From positions 186,001 through 250,000 of the forward strand of contig JADKHE010000002.1 in the NCBI GenBank assembly GCA_016721925.1: a DNA stretch of 64,000 bases, given 5' to 3'. Both the position numbers and the translations under genes were made by a program. The DNA is from Candidatus Skiveiella danica. GTDB taxonomy: Bacteria > Pseudomonadota > Gammaproteobacteria > Burkholderiales > Burkholderiaceae_C. Below are positions 37,137 to 45,405 of the stretch, one piece after another. Under the pieces are notes generated by a model. It had not been told where the DNA came from. It saw only the letters and a program-made list of their open reading frames with translations, and searched no databases. How positions within the stretch are numbered: position 1 is the first letter of the stretch; each line of letters starts with the position of its first letter.

Positions 37137-37761
37137 ACTGCAGGTCCGTGATCTCAACGTCTGGTATGGCGCGGCACAGGCGCTGTTCGATGTGTCGCTC
37201 ACCGTGGGTGCGGGAGAGCTGGTCGTGCTGCAAGGGCTCAATGGGGCCGGCAAATCGACGCTTTTGCAATCCATCTTGGGCCTTTCCCAGCGTCAGACGG
37301 GCGTCATCCGCTATCAAAATGAAGACATCTCCGACTGGGCACCGCACCGGCGCGCGCGCGCCGGGCTCGGTTTTGTGGCCGAAGATCGCCGCCTGTTTGG
37401 TGGGTTGACGGTGCAGGAGAACCTTCTGATCGCCGCGCGCGGCGATGTGGCGGGCAACACGGCCCGGGTGCTGGCCTTGTTTCCAGCGTTGGAGCGGATG
37501 CTGCAGCGCCGCGCCAGCCAGATGAGCGGCGGCGAGCAGCAGATGCTGGCCATCGCCCGCACGCTTATGACCAGCCCGAAACTGCTGCTGCTCGACGAGC
37601 CCTGCGAAGGCATCGCCCCGCTGCTGGTGGAGTCGATCCGCGATGCGCTGCTGGCGCTGCGCGCCGAAGGCATGCCGATGCTGGTGGCCGAGCAGAACCG
37701 CATCCTGGCCGATCGTGCCGACCGGGTGCTGACGCTGGTCAGCGGCCGTGTGGCCGGCTGA
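37129..37761 (+). CDS. livF: LivF-type ABC transporter ATP-binding protein
   Basis: A 210-residue ABC ATPase. Walker A is GLNGAGKST, the Q-loop is GLGFVAEDRRLF, the signature is MSGGEQQMLAIAR, Walker B is LLLLDEPCEGIAP, and AEQN stands for the H-loop region. ATG 37129 is preferred over 37123 because AGGGG is then correctly spaced. Residues about 46-64 (ILGLSQRQTGVIRYQNED) are encoded by DNA that matches the dispersed-repeat core with exact spacing (copy 9), although the segment length equals that of ordinary LivF. The end abuts the convergent DUF364 gene. Confidence 0.9.
   Translation: MSELQVRDLNVWYGAAQALFDVSLTVGAGELVVLQGLNGAGKSTLLQSILGLSQRQTGVIRYQNEDISDWAPHRRARAGLGFVAEDRRLFGGLTVQENLLIAARGDVAGNTARVLALFPALERMLQRRASQMSGGEQQMLAIARTLMTSPKLLLLDEPCEGIAPLLVESIRDALLALRAEGMPMLVAEQNRILADRADRVLTLVSGRVAG
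37265..37324 (+). repeat. Degenerate dispersed repeat, copy 9, inside livF
   Basis: TTTCCCAGCGTC (37283-37294), 15 bases, then GCTAT (37310-37314) and an AT-rich tail. Spacing equals the other eight copies, and 12 bases are identical to earP copy 8. Because LivF length is normal here, this may be replacement or coincidence rather than insertion. Confidence 0.45.
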
Positions 37762-37782
37762 TGTCCTCGCACCTGCCGCACC

Positions 37783-38685
37783 TCAGGCCAGCAGGCGCTC
37801 CCATCCCGGCCAGCTTGCGCGGTCGATCGCAAACTTGCGCGAGGCCGCGCTCCAGGACACCCCGCGCGCCATCGCGTCGGCGAACGCGGCGCCATCGCTC
37901 ACGCGGGTGCCGCCCAGCAGCGTGACGCCGCGGGCGAACAGCGCGTCCGGCCAGAGCCCGGCTGATGGGCCGATGACCGCGAAGGTGGTGGCCTGTGGGG
38001 CGGCGGCGAGCATCGCGTCCAGCGTGTCATTGAGCAGCATGGTGGAGGTGCCGACCACCTTGTTGCAAACGGCCAGGGCCGAGCGTTCCAGCGTGATGTG
38101 CACCTGCGGGAAACGCTGCTGCTGGCGCCGCACCATGGCCTCATCCATCTCCAGCACCGAGAGCCGCCCGCCCACCGCCTGCACCTGGTGCACCAGCGGG
38201 GGGAAGAAGCCGATCATGCCCAGATGGTCGTGGCCGGTCAGCTGCACATCGCCCAGGGAGTTGCCCGCCGGCGGCGGCTGGTAGCCCACCTGGCGCCAGA
38301 CGGAGTCGGTCAGCGCGTTGATGGCGGCCAGAGCCAGGGCTCGCTCCACCGGGGTGCCGCCGTCGAGCCGGCGCGCCAATTGCAGGGGGTCGGCTCCGGC
38401 CAGGCGCTCGCCGCTGTGTCCACTCCGGGCACCGGTCAGCGCGTCCAGCGTGTCGCCCAGCAGCACGTAGGACAGGCCGAACGAGCCGTCCTGCAGCTCG
38501 ATGGCGCAGAACTTCGCGTCTTTCGGCGGCTCGTCGCCATGGGCATCGGCGGGGATGTGCAGGCGACCCACCCGCGGCGGCGGGAAGCGCGCGGCGATGG
38601 CTTCCAGCTGGGCGATCAACACCGGGGCCAGGGCAGGCGCAGGCAGGTTGGTGGCGGGCTTGGGGGATGGCATGGGCGCGGTCAT
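37783..38685 (-). CDS. DUF364 (putative heavy-metal chelation) domain protein
   Basis: A 300-residue cytoplasmic protein. The N-terminal half resembles DUF4213 (FCAIELQDGSFGLSYVLLGDT) and the C-terminal half DUF364, a Rossmann-like fold with SLGDVQLTGHDHLGMIGFFPPLV, VLEMDE, and CNKVVGTSTMLLNDTLDAML. Proteins of this family are found near metal and ABC transport genes and are proposed to chelate metals, but no activity is established. Its stop is 21 bases from the livF stop (convergent), so co-regulation with the transporter is not implied. Confidence 0.8.
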   Translation of the reverse strand: MTAPMPSPKPATNLPAPALAPVLIAQLEAIAARFPPPRVGRLHIPADAHGDEPPKDAKFCAIELQDGSFGLSYVLLGDTLDALTGARSGHSGERLAGADPLQLARRLDGGTPVERALALAAINALTDSVWRQVGYQPPPAGNSLGDVQLTGHDHLGMIGFFPPLVHQVQAVGGRLSVLEMDEAMVRRQQQRFPQVHITLERSALAVCNKVVGTSTMLLNDTLDAMLAAAPQATTFAVIGPSAGLWPDALFARGVTLLGGTRVSDGAAFADAMARGVSWSAASRKFAIDRASWPGWERLLA

Positions 38686-38826
38686 CAGACCCCGATTTCA
38701 GCACAGGCGGGCGCGGGTTTTGCCGGGGGTGAAAGGGCCCCCGGAGGGTGCCGGCGCCGAAGTCCTTCCCGTACACTGGGGGCTCAGCATGATGACGGCG
38801 CGCGCCGCCCCGTCAGGACCGCAGCG

Positions 38827-40023
38827 ATGATCATCACCAGCCTACTCGACACCGACCTCTACAAGTTCACCATGATGCAGGTGGTGCTGCACCAGTTTCC
38901 GGGTGCGCAGGTGGAGTACCGGTTCCGCTGCCGCAACCCGGGCGTCAACCTGGCCGCGCACGTCAGTGAGATTCGCGACGAGATCCGCTCGCTGTGCAGC
39001 CTGCACTTCCAGGACGCGGAGCTGGCCTACCTGCGCACGCTGCGTTTCATCAAGAGCGATTTCGTCGATTTCCTCGGCCTGTTCCGGCTCAACGAGAAAT
39101 ACATCACCGTCACCGCGCTGCCCTCTGGCGAGATCGACATCACGATCCACGGGCCCTGGCTGCACACCATCCTGTTCGAGATCCCGGTGCTGGCGATCGT
39201 CAACGAGGTCTATTTCCGCAACACGACGCCGGTGCCGGATTTCGTCGAAGGCCGCAAGCGGCTCGACCACAAGATTGCGCTGCTGCACGCCGACGGCCTG
39301 CGCGAGCTCAAGATCGCCGACTACGGCACCCGCCGGCGTTTTTCCAAGGCCTGGCACGAGGAGGTGCTGCGCGTGCTGATTGCGCGCCTGGGCGCGGGCG
39401 CGGCCGGACAGTTCGCCGGCACCAGCAACGTGCTGTTCGCCATGAAGCTGGGCCTGACGCCCCTGGGGACCATGGCGCACGAATACCTGCAGGCCTGCCA
39501 GGCGCTGGGCCCGCGCCTGCGCGACAGCCAGGTGTTCGCGTTCGAGTCGTGGGCCAGGGAATACCGCGGCGACCTGGGCATCGCCCTGTCCGACGTGTAC
39601 GGCTTCAACGCCTTCCTGCGCGACTTCGACATGTATTTCTGCAAGCTGTTCGACGGCGCGCGCCACGACAGCGGCGACCCTTTTGCCTGGGGCGAGCGCC
39701 TGATCGAGCACTACCGCAAGAACCGGGTCGACCCCCTGACCAAGACCTTGATCTTCAGCGACAGCCTGACTGTGCCGAGCACCATCGAGCTGTACCAGCG
39801 GTTTCGCGGCCGCTGCCAGCTGGCCTTCGGCATCGGCACCAACCTGACCAACGACCTGGGTGATCCGCCCGCGCATGTGCCGCTGCAGATCGTCATCAAG
39901 ATGGTGCGCTGCAACGGCCAACCGGTGGCCAAGCTGTCCGATTCACCGGGCAAGGGCATGTGCGACGACGAGAAATACCTGGCCTACTTGCGGCAGGTGT
40001 TCGAGATCAGCGACAGCGCGTGA
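38827..40023 (+). CDS. pncB: Nicotinate phosphoribosyltransferase
   Basis: A 398-residue enzyme of the Preiss-Handler NAD salvage pathway that couples nicotinate and PRPP, with ATP hydrolysis, to nicotinate mononucleotide. Recognisable parts: the N-terminal LLDTDLYKFTMMQVVL, the phosphorylated-His region KIADYGTRRRFSKAWHEEVL, GTSNVLFAMKLGLTPLGTMAHEYLQA, and the phosphate-binding end DGARHDSGDPFAWGERLIEHY with SDSLTVPS and FGIGTNLTNDLG. Length fits proteobacterial PncB. The ATG at 38827 fits the family N-terminus. It stands alone upstream of the NhaD-like gene. Confidence 0.95.
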   Translation: MIITSLLDTDLYKFTMMQVVLHQFPGAQVEYRFRCRNPGVNLAAHVSEIRDEIRSLCSLHFQDAELAYLRTLRFIKSDFVDFLGLFRLNEKYITVTALPSGEIDITIHGPWLHTILFEIPVLAIVNEVYFRNTTPVPDFVEGRKRLDHKIALLHADGLRELKIADYGTRRRFSKAWHEEVLRVLIARLGAGAAGQFAGTSNVLFAMKLGLTPLGTMAHEYLQACQALGPRLRDSQVFAFESWAREYRGDLGIALSDVYGFNAFLRDFDMYFCKLFDGARHDSGDPFAWGERLIEHYRKNRVDPLTKTLIFSDSLTVPSTIELYQRFRGRCQLAFGIGTNLTNDLGDPPAHVPLQIVIKMVRCNGQPVAKLSDSPGKGMCDDEKYLAYLRQVFEISDSA

Positions 40024-40070
40024 GAGGCCTGGCCTGCCAGGCGAGCCAGAACAAGATCAGGAGACACGAC

Positions 40071-41483
40071 ATGAAATGGAATCGATGGTTGTTGGCGCTG
40101 GTGCTTGCGGGTTTGTGGCCAGGCCTGGCCGCGGCCGCCGAACTGGACGGCAGCCAGTTGTCCGCGCTGTGGGCGGTGCCCTTTGCCAGCCTGCTGCTGT
40201 CGATTGCGGTGATGCCGTTGGCCGCGCCGTTTTTCTGGCATCACCATTTCGGCAAGGTGGCCGCTGGCTGGTCGTTGGCCTTCCTGTTGCCGTTCGCGCT
40301 GGTCTTTGGTCCTGCGATGGCTGGCGTGAATCTGGTGCATGCGCTGCTGGCCGAGTACATCCCGTTCATGATCCTGCTGACCGCCCTGTTTACCGTGGCT
40401 GGCGGCATCTACATCCGCGGCAATCTGCATGGCGCGCCGGTGCTCAATACGGCCATCCTGGCGATTGGTGCCGTGCTGGCCAGCGTCATGGGCACCACAG
40501 GCGCCTCGATGCTCATGATCCGGCCGCTGATCCGGGCCAACGACAACCGCAAGCACCAGGTGCACGTGGTGGTGTTCTTCATCTTCATCGTGTCCAACGC
40601 GGGCGGCTCGCTCACGCCGCTGGGCGATCCGCCGCTGTTCCTGGGTTTCCTGAAGGGCGTGGATTTTTTCTGGACCGTGAAGCACATCTTTCCGGAGACG
40701 CTGTTCCTGATCGGATCCCTGCTGGCCTTGTTCTTTCTGCTGGATTCCTGGTACTACCATCGCAACCGGGAAGTCCGGCCCGTCGACCCGACCCCCGACA
40801 CCCGGCGCATCGGTTTTGACGGGAAGATGAATTTCTTGCTGCTGGGCGTCATCATGGGACTGGTGCTGCTCAGCGGCGTGTGGAAATCTGCCGTGGTCTT
40901 CGACGTGTTCGGCACCGAGCGCGGACTTCCCGGCATCGTGCGCGATATCGGACTCATCATCGTCACCCTGATCTCCCTGAACATCACGCCCCGGAAAGTG
41001 CATGAGGACAACCAGTTCGCCTGGGGTCCGATGCAGGAGGTGGCCAAGCTGTTTGCCGGCATCTTCCTGACCATCATTCCGGTCATTGCCATGCTCAAGG
41101 CCGGCGTGAACGGGCCGTTTGGCGCGGTGGTGGCCGCCGTAACGCAGCCCGACGGAACGCCCGACCCGGCCATGTACTTCTGGGCCTCGGGCATCCTGAG
41201 CTCCTTCCTCGACAATGCGCCGACTTACCTGGTGTTCTTCAATACCGCAGGCGGCGATCCGCAGGTGCTCATGACCACGATGGCCACTACGCTCGCCGCC
41301 ATCTCGGCGGGCTCGGTGTTCATGGGGGCCAACAGCTACATCGGCAATGCGCCCAACCTGATGGTCAAAGCCATCGCCGAAGACCGGGGTGTCAAGATGC
41401 CCAGCTTCTTCGGCTACATGGCCTGGTCGTGCGGCATTCTGGTTCCGCTGTTCCTCGTCATGACACTGATCTGGTTTCGCTGA
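40071..41483 (+). CDS. NhaD-type sodium:proton antiporter (ion transporter superfamily)
   Basis: A 470-residue membrane protein with an N-terminal signal-like helix and about 12 further helices. Features of the NhaD/CitM-type fold include two inverted hairpin regions: GTTGASMLMIRPLIRAN with SNAGGSLTPLGDPPLFLGFL, and FLDNAPTYLVFFN with GANSYIGNAPNLMVKAIAE. These T/S-rich and NAP motifs line the ion site. Members exchange Na+ (or Li+) for H+ across the inner membrane. AGGAG lies 7 bases before ATG 40071. It begins 47 bases after pncB and may be co-transcribed. Confidence 0.88.
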   Translation: MKWNRWLLALVLAGLWPGLAAAAELDGSQLSALWAVPFASLLLSIAVMPLAAPFFWHHHFGKVAAGWSLAFLLPFALVFGPAMAGVNLVHALLAEYIPFMILLTALFTVAGGIYIRGNLHGAPVLNTAILAIGAVLASVMGTTGASMLMIRPLIRANDNRKHQVHVVVFFIFIVSNAGGSLTPLGDPPLFLGFLKGVDFFWTVKHIFPETLFLIGSLLALFFLLDSWYYHRNREVRPVDPTPDTRRIGFDGKMNFLLLGVIMGLVLLSGVWKSAVVFDVFGTERGLPGIVRDIGLIIVTLISLNITPRKVHEDNQFAWGPMQEVAKLFAGIFLTIIPVIAMLKAGVNGPFGAVVAAVTQPDGTPDPAMYFWASGILSSFLDNAPTYLVFFNTAGGDPQVLMTTMATTLAAISAGSVFMGANSYIGNAPNLMVKAIAEDRGVKMPSFFGYMAWSCGILVPLFLVMTLIWFR

Positions 41484-41507
41484 CCCATTGCCGCAGTCCT
41501 TCACACC

Positions 41508-42491
41508 ATGACCAAACCCCACATCCTGGTTGCCCGCGCCATCTTCCCTGAAACCCTCGCCCGACTGGCACAGCAGTTCGAGGTCGAAGCCAACCCCGAC
41601 GACGCCATCTGGACCAAGGCGCAACTGATCGAGCGCCTGCAGGGCAAGGTGGGTGCCTTCACCACCGGCAGCGAGCGCGTCGATACCGAGGTGCTGGCGG
41701 CCTGTCCCCAACTCAGGATCGTCGCCAACATGGCCGTGGGCTACAACAATTTCGACGTGGATGCCATGACCGCCGCCGGCGTGCTGGGCACCAACGCGCC
41801 CGACGTGCTGACCGAGACCACGGCCGACTTCGGCTTCGCCCTGCTCATGGCCACCGCGCGCCGGGTGACTGAGAGTGAGCATTTCCTGCGCGCTGGCAAA
41901 TGGACCAAGTGGAGCTACGACATGTTCGCCGGCGCCGAGGTGCATGGCAGCACGCTGGGCATCCTGGGCATGGGCCGCATCGGCCAGGGCATCGCCCGGC
42001 GCGGCGCGCACGGCTTTGGCATGAAGGTGATCTATCACAACCGCTCCCGGCTTTCACCCGAGCTGGAAGCCGAGTGCAAAGCGCGCTACGTGGACAAGGA
42101 GGAGTTGCTGCGCACCGCCGACCACCTGGTGCTGGTGGTGCCGTACTCGGCGGCGTCGCACCACGCGATTGGTGCGGCCGAGCTGGCGCTGATGAAGCGC
42201 ACCGCTTGCCTGGTCAACATCGCGCGCGGCGGCATCGTGGACGACGCGGCGCTGGCCGTGGCCCTGCGCGAAAAACGCATTGCGGCGGCGGGCCTGGACG
42301 TGTTCGAAGGCGAGCCGAAGGTGCACCCGGACCTGCTGACCGTGCCCAACGTGGTGCTGACGCCGCACATCGCCAGCGCCACGATTCCGACCCGAATGGC
42401 CATGGCGAACCTGGCGGCGGACAACCTGATCGGCTTCCTGACGCAAGGCAAGCCGCTGACGCCGCTGAACCCCGAGGTGCTGACGCGTTGA
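41508..42491 (+). CDS. D-isomer 2-hydroxyacid dehydrogenase (glyoxylate/hydroxypyruvate reductase-like)
   Basis: A 327-residue NAD(P)-dependent dehydrogenase. The nucleotide-binding GMGRIGQGIAR lies in the middle; the catalytic triad is Arg (NIARGGIVDDAAL), Glu (DVFEGEP) and His (LTPHIASAT). NMAVGYNNFDVDA and GTNAPDVLTETTADFGFALL are typical of the D-glycerate dehydrogenase / GhrB branch, which reduces glyoxylate and hydroxypyruvate. A role in the glycerate or serine cycle is inferred from family, and the neighbours do not add to it. The gene starts 24 bases after the antiporter stop, suggesting an operon. Confidence 0.9.
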   Translation: MTKPHILVARAIFPETLARLAQQFEVEANPDDAIWTKAQLIERLQGKVGAFTTGSERVDTEVLAACPQLRIVANMAVGYNNFDVDAMTAAGVLGTNAPDVLTETTADFGFALLMATARRVTESEHFLRAGKWTKWSYDMFAGAEVHGSTLGILGMGRIGQGIARRGAHGFGMKVIYHNRSRLSPELEAECKARYVDKEELLRTADHLVLVVPYSAASHHAIGAAELALMKRTACLVNIARGGIVDDAALAVALREKRIAAAGLDVFEGEPKVHPDLLTVPNVVLTPHIASATIPTRMAMANLAADNLIGFLTQGKPLTPLNPEVLTR

Positions 42492-42568
42492 CGTGCCGGC
42501 GGGACGTGGCGACCAGCTGGTCTGGCGCTTCAGGCGGCAGGACGCCAGGAAAGCTGTCTGGCCAGGTA

Positions 42569-42636
42569 TTTTGAATGAAAATGCCGTTGACCCAGCGTAA
42601 TATGGTCATTGGTTGCTATATTTATTGAAATATCAT
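42569..42636 (+). repeat. 60-bp dispersed repeat, copy 6 (intergenic)
   Basis: Plus strand: TTGAATGAAAATGCCG, core CCCAGCGTA-N15-GCTAT, then ATTTATTGAAATATCA. It fills much of the 193-base gap between the dehydrogenase gene and rmuC. Confidence 0.9.
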
Positions 42637-42684
42637 GGCCTGCCGGCGATGACCTCAATGCGACCGTGAACCCACTCCTGCCCC

Positions 42685-44214
42685 ATGTCTGACACCCATT
42701 TCCTGATCCTCCTTGGCGCTGCGATCCTCATCGCGGCGCTGCAAGTCGTCGCGCTGCTGCGCAAGCCGCGCATCGAGCTGCCGCCCGAGCTGCTCGCGCA
42801 GCTCCAGCGGCTGGAGCAGCAGACGCAGTCGACCCGCATGGAAGTGGCCAAGAACGACGGCGCGCTCGACGGCATGGCGAACCAGCTGCAGGGTTTCACC
42901 CAGGCGACCAGCCACAGCCTGGAGGCGGTGCGTCAGGCTGTGGACGAGAAGCTGGCGCAGGCGGTGGCCGAGTCGCGCACCGGCCGCACCGAGCTGCTCG
43001 CCGCCTTTGCCGCGTTTGAGGCGCAGCTGGCGCAGCGGCTGGCGGCGCTGGACGCGGCCCAGAGTCTGGCGCTGAGCAGCTTTCGCACCGAACTCACCGG
43101 CACACTGGGCACGATGTCCGGTGCGCTGCGCGACCAGCTCGACGGCAACGGCAACCAGATCCGCAACCAGTTCACGGTGCTGCAGGAGTCTCTGTCTCAG
43201 CAACTCGCTTCGCTGGTGCAGGGCACCCAGCAGAACGCCGAGCAGCTGCGCACGGCACTCAACGAGCGGCTCGCCGCGATCCAGGCCGACAACACGGCCA
43301 AGCTGGAGGAAATGCGCCGCACCGTCGATGAAAAGCTGCATGCCACGCTGGAGCAGCGCCTGGGCGAGTCGTTCAAGCTGGTCAGCGACCGGCTGGAGCA
43401 GGTGCACAAGGGCCTGGGCGAGATGCAGACGCTGGCCAGCAGCGTGGGCGACCTGAAACGCGTGATGACCAACGTGAAGTCGCGCGGCACCTGGGGCGAG
43501 GTGCAGCTCGGCGCCATCATCGACAACGTGCTCACGCCCGACCAGTACGCGAAGAACGTCAAGGTCGTGCCGGGCAGCGACGAACTGGTGGAGTTCGCCA
43601 TCCGCCTGCCGGGCCGGCAGGACGAGCACCCGGTGTGGCTGCCGATCGACTCCAAGTACCCGGTGGAACACTACCAGCGCCTGATGGACGCACAGGACAG
43701 CGCCGACAAGGCTGCCATCGCGTCGGCGGGCAATGCGTTCGAAGCCTCGATCCGCTTCGAGGCGAAGAAGATCTTCAGTAAATACGTCTCGCCGCCGCAC
43801 ACCACTGACTTCGCCATCCTGTATCTGCCCACCGAAGGCCTGTTCGCCGAAACCTTGCGCCGCCCCGGCCTCATGGAGGCGCTACAGAACGACTGCCGCG
43901 TGATGATCACCGGCCCGGCCAACCTGGCGGCCATGCTCAACAGCCTGCAGATGGGCTTCAAGACGCTGGCCATCGAAAAACGCTCGTCCGAAGTCTGGAG
44001 TTTGCTCGGCCAGGTCAAGAACGAGTTCGCCAAGTTCGGCGACGTGGTCGAAGCCACGAAGAAGTCCATCGACGCCGCCGCGAAGAAATTCGACGAGGTC
44101 GGCACGCGCACCCGGGCCATCCAGCGCAAGCTGCGCGACGTGCAGGACTTGCCGGCGCCTGCTGCGGGCGATCTTCCCGCCCTGCCGATGCAACCCCTGA
44201 TGGATGACGAATAG
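42685..44214 (+). CDS. rmuC: DNA recombination protein RmuC
   Basis: A 509-residue protein of the RmuC family, which limits recombination between short inverted repeats. It begins with an N-terminal TM helix (FLILLGAAILIAALQVVAL). A long coiled coil occupies about residues 35-260 (QQTQSTRMEVAKNDGALDG ... LEEMRRTVDEKL). The conserved C-terminal nuclease-like domain follows: KSRGTWGEVQLGAIIDNVL, WLPIDSKYPVEHYQRL, and TTDFAILYLPTEGLFAE with MITGPANLAAMLNSLQMGF. Length matches the family. Its stop overlaps the downstream MFS gene by 11 bases. Confidence 0.94.
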   Translation: MSDTHFLILLGAAILIAALQVVALLRKPRIELPPELLAQLQRLEQQTQSTRMEVAKNDGALDGMANQLQGFTQATSHSLEAVRQAVDEKLAQAVAESRTGRTELLAAFAAFEAQLAQRLAALDAAQSLALSSFRTELTGTLGTMSGALRDQLDGNGNQIRNQFTVLQESLSQQLASLVQGTQQNAEQLRTALNERLAAIQADNTAKLEEMRRTVDEKLHATLEQRLGESFKLVSDRLEQVHKGLGEMQTLASSVGDLKRVMTNVKSRGTWGEVQLGAIIDNVLTPDQYAKNVKVVPGSDELVEFAIRLPGRQDEHPVWLPIDSKYPVEHYQRLMDAQDSADKAAIASAGNAFEASIRFEAKKIFSKYVSPPHTTDFAILYLPTEGLFAETLRRPGLMEALQNDCRVMITGPANLAAMLNSLQMGFKTLAIEKRSSEVWSLLGQVKNEFAKFGDVVEATKKSIDAAAKKFDEVGTRTRAIQRKLRDVQDLPAPAAGDLPALPMQPLMDDE

Positions 44215-45397
44215 CCTGAACGCGCCGCTGGCCCGGTTGATCGCCGGCCAGATCTGCCTGCACGCCTGCATGGCCGGCATGCGCATGGCGGCACCGTTGC
44301 TGGCCCTGCAGCAGGGCTACAGTGCCGCGGCCGTGGGGGTGTTGCTGGCCCTTTTTGCCCTGACCCAGGTGTTCCTCGCGCTTCCGGCGGGGAGGTTTGC
44401 CGACCGCCATGGGCTGCGACGGCCGGTGCGCTGGAGCGTGGGCATGGCCTTCTCGGGTGCGGCGCTCGCGGTGGCCTTTCCGGTGTATCCCGTGCTGTGC
44501 CTGAGCGCGCTGATGACGGGCGGTGCCGCCGGCGTGGCCGTGATCGCCCTGCAGCGCCACGTCGGGCGGGCGGCGGACAACCCGACGCAGCTCAAGCAGG
44601 TGTTTGGCTGGCTGTCGATCGGGCCGGCGGTGTCGAACTTCATCGGGCCGTTTGCTGCAGGCTTGCTGATCGACCATGCGGGCCCGAGCGCCGGCTCATT
44701 GCCCGGCTACCGGACCGCGTTTGCCCTGATGGCCGTGTTGTCGCTGGCCACCTGGTTCTGGGTGCGTCACACCCGCGAGCTCCCTGCGGTCGCGCCGAAG
44801 ACCGGGGTCGCCAGATCGCGCGTGCGCGACCTTCTGCGCGAGCCCATGATGGGCCGCCTGCTGGTGGTGAACTGGCTGCTCGCATCCTGCTGGGACGTGC
44901 ACACCTTTGTCGTGCCGATCCTGGGCCATGAGCGCGGCTACAGCGCGTCGGTGATCGGAACGATCCTGGGCGCTTTTGCCATCGCCGCCGCAGTGATCCG
45001 CCTGTTTCTGCCGATGCTGGCGGCGCACCTGAAGGAGTGGGTCGTGGTCTCAATGGCCATGGGGATCACGGCGCTGATCTTTGCCGTCTACCCGCTGATG
45101 CCTTCGGCCCTGACCATGGGCCTGTGCTCGGTGCTGCTCGGGCTGACGCTGGGCTCGGTGCAGCCCATGATCATGAGCACCCTGCACCAGATCACACCGC
45201 CGCATCGGCAGGGCGAGGCGCTGGGTCTGCGGCTGATGACGATCAATGCCTCCAGCGTGATGATGCCGCTGCTGTTCGGCGCGGCCGGCGCGCTGATCGG
45301 GGTCAGCGGGGTGTTCTGGGTGGTCGGTGCGGCGGTCGGTGCGGGTACGCGCCCGGCATGGCGGCTGCGTCCGAAGACGGCGAGACCGGCTGGCTGA
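44204..45397 (+). CDS. Major facilitator superfamily transporter
   Basis: A 397-residue protein with about 12 hydrophobic helices. The MFS motif A between TM2 and TM3 is partly kept as LPAGRFADRHGLRRPV; further motifs are GWLSIGPAVSNFIGPFAAGLL (motif C region) and the central loop around RVRDLLREPMMGRL. The substrate is unknown; drug or metabolite efflux is typical of this branch. It starts within the end of rmuC (overlap 11 bases), so both are probably co-transcribed. The end is convergent with the GH15 gene at 45406. Confidence 0.87.
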   Translation: MTNSLNAPLARLIAGQICLHACMAGMRMAAPLLALQQGYSAAAVGVLLALFALTQVFLALPAGRFADRHGLRRPVRWSVGMAFSGAALAVAFPVYPVLCLSALMTGGAAGVAVIALQRHVGRAADNPTQLKQVFGWLSIGPAVSNFIGPFAAGLLIDHAGPSAGSLPGYRTAFALMAVLSLATWFWVRHTRELPAVAPKTGVARSRVRDLLREPMMGRLLVVNWLLASCWDVHTFVVPILGHERGYSASVIGTILGAFAIAAAVIRLFLPMLAAHLKEWVVVSMAMGITALIFAVYPLMPSALTMGLCSVLLGLTLGSVQPMIMSTLHQITPPHRQGEALGLRLMTINASSVMMPLLFGAAGALIGVSGVFWVVGAAVGAGTRPAWRLRPKTARPAG

Positions 45398-45405
45398 ATC
45401 CCGAC

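Noticed and set aside
39984..42038. A 684-codon open frame antisense to the antiporter and dehydrogenase genes
   Set aside because: Very His/Gln/Arg/Gly-rich, no domain pattern, and it crosses two well-supported sense genes.
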